From Gammaproteobacteria bacterium (GTDB lineage Bacteria; Pseudomonadota; Gammaproteobacteria; Pseudomonadales; UBA5518), in contig JADKDK010000006.1 of the NCBI GenBank assembly GCA_016718385.1, forward strand, positions 496,001-560,000: a stretch of DNA of 64,000 nt, in the 5' to 3' direction. Every line of letters begins with the position of its first letter. Positions within the stretch are counted from its first letter, which is position 1. A program made the translations under genes and the position numbers. The notes below the pieces were generated by a model. The model ran no database searches. It saw only the letters and a list, made by a program, of their open reading frames with translations, and was not told where the DNA came from. This document shows, one piece after another, positions 53,074 to 60,452 of the stretch.

Positions 53074-53331
53074 GTGGAGCTGGTGTTCTTCATGATCCTG
53101 CCGGCGCTCGGCAAGTACCTCGCCGGCGGCACCGCGATGATGGGCGTGATGGGCGAGTTGCTGCGCGACAGCCAGCTCGACAGCGCCGAGCTCAACCGCA
53201 GCATCGGCTTCCTGCGCAATCCGCTGGACCTGCCGGGCCTCGCGATCCTGCTGTCGACCGGGCCCGGGCGGTTGTGTGGAATTTTTGCCGAAATGAAACT
53301 CGCGCCGTCGTACGCAGTCCACCGAGGATAG
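53074..53331 (+). CDS. Doubtful small ORF with hydrophobic N-terminus
   Basis: 85 residues from GTG 53074, beginning MELVFFMILPALGKYLAGG and including LLRDSQLDSAELNRSIGFL. The frame continues open upstream to about 52987 without a better start. I recognise no family. Composition is less skewed than in the shadow frames around it, and it fills the only gap between the ferritin-like and OmpA-like genes, so it may be a real small membrane protein or a remnant. Confidence 0.25.
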   Translation: MELVFFMILPALGKYLAGGTAMMGVMGELLRDSQLDSAELNRSIGFLRNPLDLPGLAILLSTGPGRLCGIFAEMKLAPSYAVHRG

Positions 53332-53386
53332 CCGGGCCCTAACGTCCCGGCCGCCACGGCAGCCGCCCCCGCATCAGGAGATCGCG

Positions 53387-54049
53387 ATGAAGAAGTTGTG
53401 CAGCGTCCTCGTCATAGCCACCGTGTTGCCGCTCGGCGGCTGCGCCAACATGGACCAGACGCAGCGCGACACCGGCAAGGGCGCCGGCATCGGCGCCGCA
53501 GCGGGCGCGGTGCTCGGCGCCGCGATCGGCGGCTCGCGCGAGGGCGCCGCCACGGGCGCCGCCATCGGGGCCGTGGGCGGCGCGATCGCCGGCAACGTGT
53601 GGTCGAAGAAGATGCAGCGCCAGAAGGAGCAGATGGAAGCGGCAACGGCGGGCACCGGCGTCACGGTGTCGCAGACCGCGGACAACCGGCTGATGCTCGA
53701 CATCCCGAGCGATATCTCCTTCGACACCAACCGCTACGCGATCAAGCCCGACTTCCGCGCGGTGCTGGACCAGTTCGCACGCGGCCTGCAGGAGAATGCC
53801 GCCACGCGCGTCACGATCATCGGGCACACCGACAGCACGGGCAGCGACGCGATCAACAACCCGCTGTCGATCAACCGCGCCGCGAGCACGCGCGATTACC
53901 TGGCGGCGCGCGGCGTCTCGATGAACCGCATCAGCATCGACGGCCGCGGTTCGCGCGAACCCGTCGCCAGCAACGACACCGCCGAGGGCCGCGCACGCAA
54001 CCGCCGCGTGGAGATCTTCGTGGCCGAGCCCGAGTCCGGCGCGTACTGA
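53387..54049 (+). CDS. OmpA-family peptidoglycan-binding lipoprotein (YiaD-like)
   Basis: 220 residues. Lipoprotein signal ending LPLGGCANMD, a glycine-zipper stretch (GKGAGIGAAAGAVLGAAIGG, about residues 30-70), then the OmpA C-terminal domain with ISFDTNRYAIKPDF, IIGHTDSTGSDAINNPLSI and GSREPVASNDTAEGRARNRRV, which binds diaminopimelate. It would tether the outer membrane to the wall. AGGAGATCGCG precedes the ATG. Confidence 0.9.
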   Translation: MKKLCSVLVIATVLPLGGCANMDQTQRDTGKGAGIGAAAGAVLGAAIGGSREGAATGAAIGAVGGAIAGNVWSKKMQRQKEQMEAATAGTGVTVSQTADNRLMLDIPSDISFDTNRYAIKPDFRAVLDQFARGLQENAATRVTIIGHTDSTGSDAINNPLSINRAASTRDYLAARGVSMNRISIDGRGSREPVASNDTAEGRARNRRVEIFVAEPESGAY

Positions 54050-54064
54050 GCGCCGGGCCCCGTC

Positions 54065-54667
54065 TCAGGAACTGCCCATCGCCTTGACCAGGCGGTCCAG
54101 GTAGGCGAGCCGCGCCAGCGGCTCGGATTCTCCGAGCACCGCGTAGCGGTCGCTTTCCTCGAGCGGCAGGTATTGCGCGAGCGCCCACGACAGGCTCGCG
54201 CTGTCGGCCCAGCTGCCGCTCACGCCGAGGCGCGCGAGCGCGGGATGCTCGGCTAGACCGCTCATGATGTCGTGCAGGAACAGGTGCTCGTCCGCCAGCG
54301 GCCCGCTCGCGGGCTCCGCCAGCCACTGCACCTCGCCCAGCAGCAGGCCGTTCGCCTGCACGCGGCTGTCCAGGATGCGGAAGCGGCGCGAGCCTTCCAC
54401 CGTGATGCGCAGGCGCCCCGCGGGCAGCGCATCCCAGTCGACGATGCGCGCGAGCGTGCCGATCTCCGCGGTGGCGGGCGGCGTCGTCCCCTGCGCAATG
54501 ATCACTTCGTGCCCGCTGGTGATGCGCACGATGCCGAAGCCCGAGTCGGTCTTCATGCAATGGCTCACGAGGTCGAGGTAGCGCGGCTCGAAGATCTGCA
54601 GCGGCAGGCGCCCGCCTGGCAGCAGCACGGCGCTCAGCGGGAACAGGGGCAGCTCTTCGGTATTCAT
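54065..54667 (-). CDS. Lon N-terminal (LON substrate-binding) domain protein
   Basis: 200 residues from ATG 54667 (MNTEELPLFPLSAVLLPGGRLPLQIFEPRYLDLV), the LON-SB domain alone with no ATPase or protease part. GFGIVRIT and IGTLARIVDWDALPAGRL follow the family. Such stand-alone proteins have unknown function, perhaps as adaptors. It follows the exporter gene by seven bases on the same strand. Confidence 0.85.
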   Translation of the reverse strand: MNTEELPLFPLSAVLLPGGRLPLQIFEPRYLDLVSHCMKTDSGFGIVRITSGHEVIIAQGTTPPATAEIGTLARIVDWDALPAGRLRITVEGSRRFRILDSRVQANGLLLGEVQWLAEPASGPLADEHLFLHDIMSGLAEHPALARLGVSGSWADSASLSWALAQYLPLEESDRYAVLGESEPLARLAYLDRLVKAMGSS

Positions 54668-54674
54668 GCGTGCC

Positions 54675-57008
54675 TCACGCGTTCGCGGGATCGAAGCCGT
54701 CCTCCCGGCCCGGCGCACTGCGCCGGGCCGGCAGCCGGAACCACAGCAGCAACGGCGGCAGCAGCAGCGCGGTGAAGCCCGCGGCGGCCGTCAGCGCCAC
54801 CGCGCACAGCAGGCCGAGGTCGGCGCTAGGGCGGAAATCGGACGCCATCAGCAGCGCGAAGGCCGCGCCGATGCCGGGGGGAATGTAGCACAGCGCCGCC
54901 GCGGCGCCCGAGCGCTGCAGCGCGCTCGCGTGATCGGCGCCCGCGCGCAGCGCCGCCGCGACGCGCCACAGGGCGTGCAGGGTGCCGGCGGCACAGCTCG
55001 CCACCGCGAGCGCGGCGAACGCGGCGGTGAAAGGTCCGAGCGGCACGCCGAGCCAGCCCGGCGCGCCCACGGCCACCGCGGCGGTGCACAGGCTGGGCGC
55101 CAGCGCCAGCAGCGCGAGCAGCGGCGAACGGAAGCGCGCGAGCACCAGCAGCGCGAGCACGGCACAGGCCGCCGCGGCGGCGACGAGCTGCGTGCGGAGC
55201 AGCGTCTGCGACGCGCTGCCCGGGCCCGGCGCCGGACCGCCGATGCGCACCTGCTCCGGCGCGAAGCCGAACTCCCCGACCAGCTGCGCGCGGATGCGCC
55301 CCGCCAGCTCGTCGCGCGGCGGGGCAGCGCCGGTCCCGTTCAGCCCCACCACGACCAGGGTGCGGGGCGCGTCGGCCGACAGCCAGGGCTCGAGCAACAG
55401 CGCGCGCCGCGCCGCCGGCATGCCGCGCCACGCGGCGGCCAGCTGCCCGTCGTCGGCCGTGCCGCCCAGCAGCTCGGCCGCGGTCGCGCCGAACAGCGCC
55501 AGCGAGCGCACCCCGGCGCTTCCGTCCAGGACGTCGAGGTACTCGTGCACCTGGCGCAGGCGCTGCAGACCGCGGGCGCTGTACCACGGGTTCGCGGATC
55601 CCGCTCCCGCCTGCCCCGGCGTGTCCGACTCGAGCACGATCGCGAGCGCATCGGAACCGCCGAATTCGCGGTCGATGTCCAGCGTGCCGCGGTACAGCGC
55701 GGTGGATGTGCCGAAGCGCTCCAGCAACCGGTCCTCGGGTTGCAGCCGCTGCACTCCGGCGAGCCCCCCGGCCGCCAGCGCCAGCGCCAGCAGCGTCGCG
55801 GCGATGCCGTGACGCGCGGGCAGCGCGGCAAGGCGTTCCAGCGCCCGCGGGGACGCCACCGCCTGCCGCCCGCCGCCGGCGGCGAGCAGCAGCAGCACCG
55901 GCACCAGCACGCTGGCCACCAGCGCCGCCAGCCCGATGCCGAGCGCGGCGGTCACGCCGAGGGAGGCAACCGGCGCGAGTCCGCCCGCAGCGAGCGCGAG
56001 CGCCGCGACGACCGCCACGGCCGCGCCGCCCAGCAGCGGTGCGAGCAGCTCGTGCAGCGTTTCGCCGACCAGCTCGCGCGGTGCGCGCGCGGGCTCCCGC
56101 GCCAGGCGCTCGCGGCAGGCCGCGACCAGGCGCAGCGCCATGACGGACGCCGCGGCCAGCGCGACGGCAATCGCGCCGGCCGGGACCGCCCCGGGCGCGC
56201 GAGCGCTCCAGCCGAGCAGGCCGAGCAGCAGCACGACGCAAGCGCCCCCGGCAGCAGGCGGAACGATCGCCCACTGCGGTCGCCGCCACAGCGCGAGCAG
56301 CAACAGGGCCATCACGGCGGGTATCGCCGCCCCGTAGCGCACGAAGTCCCGCTGCACGAAGGCCGGCGTCGCGGCCGTGCCGAGCGCCGCGCCGCCCAGG
56401 AACAGCGTGGCCTCGTCGCGATGACGCGCCAGCACGGCGTGCAGGTCGTCGAGCAGCCGGCGCTGCCCCGCGAGCAGCGCCTCCGCGGCCTCGGGCTCCA
56501 GCGTGATGCGCAGCGCCGTCTGCTGGCCGTCGCCCGCGAGCAGCGAGCGGCGGTACAGGGGGCTCTGCATGAGCTCGGCCCGCGCGAGGTCCGTGTCGAC
56601 CCCGGTGTCCTGCACGTGCAGCAGATCCCCGCCGATGTCGGCGAAGCGGATCGGCGGGCTGAACAGCAGCGGCACCTCGAGCAGGCTGTGCACGGCGTGC
56701 ACCCCGGCCACCCCGGCGAGCTCCACGCGCAGCCGCGCGATGCGCTCGAGCACGAGTTCCGACATCAGGTCCTCGCGCAGCGGCCGGTAGGTGAGCACGA
56801 GGAAGTCCTGCGGCCCGAACTCGCCGGCGAGCCCGCGGGCGAAGGCGCGCGCGGCAGCGTCGGCGCCCGGCGCCTGCACCGGCGCGTCGACGCGCAGGCC
56901 GGGTATGTGCGCACCGACGATCAGCAGCAGCGCGAGCATCACCAGCAGGCTGTGCCAGGGCCGCGCCAGCAGCAGCCGCTCACACGGTTTCAGCCATCGT
57001 CCGCTCAT
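54675..57008 (-). CDS. MMPL/RND-superfamily exporter
   Basis: 777 residues from ATG 57008 (MSGRWLKPCERLLLARPWHSLLVMLALLLIVGAHI); the open frame runs upstream past 57300 but only as shadow sequence. Topology is of the RND type: one helix, a large periplasmic loop with DFLVLTYRPLREDLMSE, five helices, then a second loop and five helices. HpnN/MMPL-like proteins of this size export lipids or hopanoids. A central gap of function remains: no fusion protein or outer-membrane partner is encoded beside it. Confidence 0.8.
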   Translation of the reverse strand: MSGRWLKPCERLLLARPWHSLLVMLALLLIVGAHIPGLRVDAPVQAPGADAAARAFARGLAGEFGPQDFLVLTYRPLREDLMSELVLERIARLRVELAGVAGVHAVHSLLEVPLLFSPPIRFADIGGDLLHVQDTGVDTDLARAELMQSPLYRRSLLAGDGQQTALRITLEPEAAEALLAGQRRLLDDLHAVLARHRDEATLFLGGAALGTAATPAFVQRDFVRYGAAIPAVMALLLLALWRRPQWAIVPPAAGGACVVLLLGLLGWSARAPGAVPAGAIAVALAAASVMALRLVAACRERLAREPARAPRELVGETLHELLAPLLGGAAVAVVAALALAAGGLAPVASLGVTAALGIGLAALVASVLVPVLLLLAAGGGRQAVASPRALERLAALPARHGIAATLLALALAAGGLAGVQRLQPEDRLLERFGTSTALYRGTLDIDREFGGSDALAIVLESDTPGQAGAGSANPWYSARGLQRLRQVHEYLDVLDGSAGVRSLALFGATAAELLGGTADDGQLAAAWRGMPAARRALLLEPWLSADAPRTLVVVGLNGTGAAPPRDELAGRIRAQLVGEFGFAPEQVRIGGPAPGPGSASQTLLRTQLVAAAAACAVLALLVLARFRSPLLALLALAPSLCTAAVAVGAPGWLGVPLGPFTAAFAALAVASCAAGTLHALWRVAAALRAGADHASALQRSGAAAALCYIPPGIGAAFALLMASDFRPSADLGLLCAVALTAAAGFTALLLPPLLLWFRLPARRSAPGREDGFDPANA

Positions 57009-57175
57009 CGTGCGCAATCGTCCTCGCGGGGCATCGGGATGCGGCATCGTCCACGCCGGCGCGGCGCCGCAACGACCTGCCGGCAGGGGGTCGGCCCGGA
57101 GCGAAGCAAAGGTGGGCGGCGCGTCGTGGAGGGGGTGCCCGGAAGCGGGCGCGACTCTAGCATCATCGGCCGCGG

Positions 57176-57796
57176 TCAGACCAGCACGTCGAGCAGTTCG
57201 TCGAGCATCATCAGCGAGAGCCCCCAGATGCGGTGCTCGCCGTACAGGTAGCAAGGCAACTCGAGCGGCACCCCGTTCGGCGCCACGCGCATCTTCTCGC
57301 GGTTGGCGCGATCGGCCAGGAAGGGCAGCGGCACCCACACCACGTCGGCGACTTCGTGGTTGGGCACGAGCGGCGGCAGCGAACGCAGCTGGAACACGTA
57401 GGGCGTGATGATCATCGCGCCGCCGCGCAGCGGCGGGTGCGTCGGGATGTCCGACAGCCGGCCGATGAGGCGCGCGTGGCGATCGGCGTCCAGCGCGACC
57501 TCTTCCAGCGTCTCGCGCTTGGCGGTCGCCAGCGTGTTGCGATCGCCGCGGTCCTTGCGCCCGCCGGGAAAGGCCATGTGGCCGGACCAGCGGTCGCCCT
57601 CGCGGTCGGCGCGCTTGATCATCAGCACCGAGAGCCCGCCGGGCAGGTGGTCGCTGAGATAGAGCCCCACCGCGGAGCGCGCCAGGATGCGCCGCACCAG
57701 CTTGCGGCGCGGGCGATATTCCGCCAGCAGCTGCACCGCCGCGCCGAGGTCGTACAGCGCGGGGCTCGTGTCGTCCTGTGCTTTTTTCCGGGCCAT
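57176..57796 (-). CDS. Nudix hydrolase (CoA pyrophosphatase-like)
   Basis: 206 residues from ATG 57796. The Nudix box GGRKDRGDRNTLATAKRETLEEVAL matches G-x5-E-type boxes except that Asp takes the place of the first Glu; RExxEE is intact. WSGHMAFPGGRKD is typical of the NudL/CoA-diphosphatase group, which cleaves CoA or related dinucleotides. Divergent from the ABC gene, with 81 bases between starts. Confidence 0.85.
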   Translation of the reverse strand: MARKKAQDDTSPALYDLGAAVQLLAEYRPRRKLVRRILARSAVGLYLSDHLPGGLSVLMIKRADREGDRWSGHMAFPGGRKDRGDRNTLATAKRETLEEVALDADRHARLIGRLSDIPTHPPLRGGAMIITPYVFQLRSLPPLVPNHEVADVVWVPLPFLADRANREKMRVAPNGVPLELPCYLYGEHRIWGLSLMMLDELLDVLV

Positions 57797-57877
57797 CTCG
57801 ATCTGCCGCCGCGATACCGCTCTTGCTCTTCGGCGGTCAGCCGGGACAATAGCCGATTCACGAGGGATTTTCACCGC

Positions 57878-59392
57878 ATGCAGCAGCACCACACCGGCCC
57901 CGGGGCGTCCTGGCTCCGCTTGCGCGACGTCTCCGTGCGCCTGCACGGCAAATTGTTCCTGCGCGGCTTCGACTGGAGCGCCGCGCCGGGTGAGCAGTGG
58001 GCCGTGCTCGGCCCGAACGGCGCCGGCAAGACGCTGCTGGCGCAGCTGATCGCAGGCGCGCTGCACCCGGCGAGCGGCGAGCTCGAACTCGCCGCCGACA
58101 TCACGCCGGCCCGGATCGCGTGGGTCTCGTTCGAGGCGCAGCGCGAGCTCTGCGCCGCCGACGCGCGCCACGACATCAGCGATTACCTGGAGAACGCCGT
58201 CGACGCCGGCACCACCGTGCGCGCGCTGCTCGCAGCGGCGGCGCGCCGCCCCGCGCGCGCAGGCGAAGTGGCCGCGATGCTCGGCATCGAGGCGCTGATG
58301 GAGCGCGGCATCCGCTTCCTCTCGAGCGGCGAGACCCGCCGCACGCTGTTCGCGCACGCGCTGCTGATGGAGCCACGCCTGATGGTGCTGGACAACCCCT
58401 TCGAAGGCGTCGACCGCGCCTCGCGGCAGGTCCTGCGCGCGCTGGTCGACGAGCTGCTCGGCGGGCCCACTCACGTGCTGCTGCTGACGCGCCGACCGCA
58501 GGACATCGCGCCCGGCATCAGCCACGTGCTGCTGCTCGAGCGCGGCCGGGCCTGCGACCGCGGGCCGCGCGAGGCCGTGCTCGCGGGCGCCGCGATGCAG
58601 CGGCTCTTCGGCCCCGGCGCGCGGCTCGCGGCCGTGCCGCTGCCCGCGCCGCCCGACGACGCGCCCGCGGAGCCCTGCGACGGCCCGCTGATCGAGCTCC
58701 GGGACGTGCACGCGCACTACGGCGAGAACGAGGTGCTGGACGGCGTCGGCCTGCGCCTCGAGCCCGGCGAGCACCTGTGCATCGCGGGGCCCAACGGCTG
58801 CGGCAAGTCGACGCTGCTGGCGCTGATCTGCGGCGACAACCCGCGCGCCTACGGCCAGCACGTGAAGCTCTTCGGCCGCCTGCGCGGCAGCGGCGAGTCG
58901 GTGTGGGACATCAAGCGCCGTTTCGGCATCGTCAGCAACCAGCTGCACCTGTCCTACCCGCCGCGCACCCGCGCCTTCGACGTCGTGGCCAGCGGCTTCT
59001 TCGACACGCTGGGACTCTACGACACCTGCGGCCCCGGGCAGGCGAAGCTGGCGCGCGAGTGGCTCGGCGTGCTCGGGTTGTCGGAGCGCGCCGCCGAGCG
59101 CTTCGACGCGCTCTCCTTCGGCGAGCAGCGCATGATGCTGATCGCGCGCGCGATGGTGAAGCACCCGCCGATCCTGATCCTCGACGAGCCGTGCTCGGGC
59201 CTCGACGAGGCGAACCGCCGCCGCGTGCTGGAACTGATCGACCGCATCGGGCACGAGACGCGCACGCAGATGCTCTACGTGAGCCACGAGGCCGACGAGA
59301 TGCCGGCCTGCATCACGCGCCGGCTCGAGTTCCGCCGCGACGGCGCGGGACGCTACCGGCTAGAGCCCATGGAACACCGGCCCGGCGCGTAA
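57878..59392 (+). CDS. modF: ModF-like protein with two ABC ATPase domains
   Basis: 504 residues from ATG 57878. Domain 1: Walker A GPNGAGKT (Lys51), signature LSSGE (about 148-152), Walker B RLMVLDNPFEGVD. Domain 2: Walker A GPNGCGKS, signature LSFGE, Walker B PILILDEPCSGLD and switch His in YVSHEADE. No membrane domain, as in ModF, a soluble twin ATPase associated with molybdate genes in E. coli. Domain 1 lacks the catalytic Glu (Asn173) and a clear switch His, so only domain 2 is likely to hydrolyse ATP. No molybdate genes lie nearby. Confidence 0.82.
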   Translation: MQQHHTGPGASWLRLRDVSVRLHGKLFLRGFDWSAAPGEQWAVLGPNGAGKTLLAQLIAGALHPASGELELAADITPARIAWVSFEAQRELCAADARHDISDYLENAVDAGTTVRALLAAAARRPARAGEVAAMLGIEALMERGIRFLSSGETRRTLFAHALLMEPRLMVLDNPFEGVDRASRQVLRALVDELLGGPTHVLLLTRRPQDIAPGISHVLLLERGRACDRGPREAVLAGAAMQRLFGPGARLAAVPLPAPPDDAPAEPCDGPLIELRDVHAHYGENEVLDGVGLRLEPGEHLCIAGPNGCGKSTLLALICGDNPRAYGQHVKLFGRLRGSGESVWDIKRRFGIVSNQLHLSYPPRTRAFDVVASGFFDTLGLYDTCGPGQAKLAREWLGVLGLSERAAERFDALSFGEQRMMLIARAMVKHPPILILDEPCSGLDEANRRRVLELIDRIGHETRTQMLYVSHEADEMPACITRRLEFRRDGAGRYRLEPMEHRPGA

Positions 59393-59421
59393 GTGGGGCT
59401 CTGGCGCTAGATGCGGTCGGG

Positions 59422-59466
59422 GCTATTCGGGCTATCAGCGCTATCAGGGCTATCAGGGCTATCAGG
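59422..59466. repeat. Five 9-bp tandem units (GCTATCAGG)
   Basis: Units at 59422, 59431, 59440, 59449 and 59458; the last three are identical (GCTATCAGG), the first two differ at one or two bases. The array lies just after the ModF-like gene and runs into the REP cluster. No role known to me. Confidence 0.85.
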
Positions 59467-59471
59467 GCCAA

Positions 59472-59588
59472 TGTTCGGCTGAAGCCGAACCTACGGCCGA
59501 ACCTAAGGCCGGACCAACGGCCGGACCAACGGCCGGACCTGCCGTAGGTCGGGCTTCAGCCCGACAAGGGTTCGGCAAGGCCGAACCC
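59472..59588. repeat. REP cluster with 12-bp tandem repeats
   Basis: Contains a REP hairpin ending in CTAC at 59494 (GTTCGGCTGAAGCCGAAC), four 12-bp units related to GGCCGGACCAAC (59495-59542), a GTAG hairpin at 59544-59565 (GTCGGGCTTCAGCCCGAC) and a hairpin GGGTTCGG..CCGAACCC at 59568-59588. It sits between the convergent ModF-like and LpoP-like genes. Confidence 0.75.
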
Positions 59589-59651
59589 GCCACATGCCAC
59601 CCGGGCACCCATCCCGATGGACGGCGGCCGACGGCGGGGCGGTCCCCGGCG

Positions 59652-60386
59652 TCAGCCCGACTTCCCGCGCCGCGCGCGCTCGATGATCGCACCCAGGCGC
59701 TGCTGCATCTCGGCGTCGGGCTGGTAGCTGAGCCCCTTGCGCGCGAGCTGCTCGGCCAGCGCGTAATCGCCGCGCTCGAGCCGGAGCGTGGCCAGCTCGC
59801 AGTACACGGCAGGGTCGGCCGGCGCGATGCGCAGAGCGCGCTCGGCCGCGGCGATCGCGGCATCGAGGTTGCCGCCGCGGCGCTCCGTCGCTGCCTGCGC
59901 GAGCAGGGTGTTCACCGCGGTGTTCGCGCTCGGCGGCGGCGCGTGCAGCTCGACCTGCGCCGCGGCGCGATCATCGCCCGGCTCGATCGTGAATCCGTCC
60001 CCCGACGCGGAGGGCGCGGCTCCGGGCAGCGGCAGCGCCGCCTCGGGAGCCGGCTCCGCCGCCGGGATGCCGCCCGGCGCGGCCGGGTACGCGGACGGCG
60101 GCTGCCCCGCCCGCGGCGGTTGCGCCGCCGGGTAGGCCGGGCGCGGCGCGGTGGTCGCGGGCGCCGCGGCCGGTCGCGCGGGATAGGCCTTCGCCACGCC
60201 CGGCTGCGGCGCGGCCGGCGCGGGCGCACGCCTGCCCGCCGCGGCGCCCGGCTCCGGCACGTCGACGCGCGGCGGCGCGTGCGTCGACTCGGCGAACTGC
60301 CCGGCGCAGCCCCCGAGCAGCGGCAGGCAGGCGATGGCGGCGATGCGCAGCACGCGCAAGCACTGGCCGGCAGATTGGCTCATCAT
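59652..60386 (-). CDS. lpoP: TPR lipoprotein, LpoP-like PBP1b activator candidate
   Basis: 244 residues from ATG 60386 (or 60383). Lipoprotein signal ends ACLPLLGGCAGQ; a linker of about 115 residues is rich in Pro and Ala; the C-terminal 90 residues are tetratricopeptide helices (NLDAAIAAAERALRIAPADP, DYALAEQLARKGLSYQPDA). It lies 66 bases downstream of mrcB on the same strand. In Pseudomonas aeruginosa the outer-membrane TPR lipoprotein LpoP is encoded beside PBP1b and activates it. The architecture and position match; sequence proof is lacking. Confidence 0.7.
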   Translation of the reverse strand: MMSQSAGQCLRVLRIAAIACLPLLGGCAGQFAESTHAPPRVDVPEPGAAAGRRAPAPAAPQPGVAKAYPARPAAAPATTAPRPAYPAAQPPRAGQPPSAYPAAPGGIPAAEPAPEAALPLPGAAPSASGDGFTIEPGDDRAAAQVELHAPPPSANTAVNTLLAQAATERRGGNLDAAIAAAERALRIAPADPAVYCELATLRLERGDYALAEQLARKGLSYQPDAEMQQRLGAIIERARRGKSG

Positions 60387-60452
60387 TGCTTCCCCGTTGT
60401 CCTGAAGCCGTGCAAATCCGTCGCATCGGGCGGCGGCGCAAGCGCGCACGCC

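Noticed and set aside
54666..57251. Forward frame of 860 codons opposite the exporter gene
   Set aside because: Gln/Arg-rich shadow composition; the reverse strand has membrane helices with RND topology.
59422..59588. CRISPR-like array
   Set aside because: Units of 9 and 12 bp are directly adjacent without unique spacers, and no cas genes are present.
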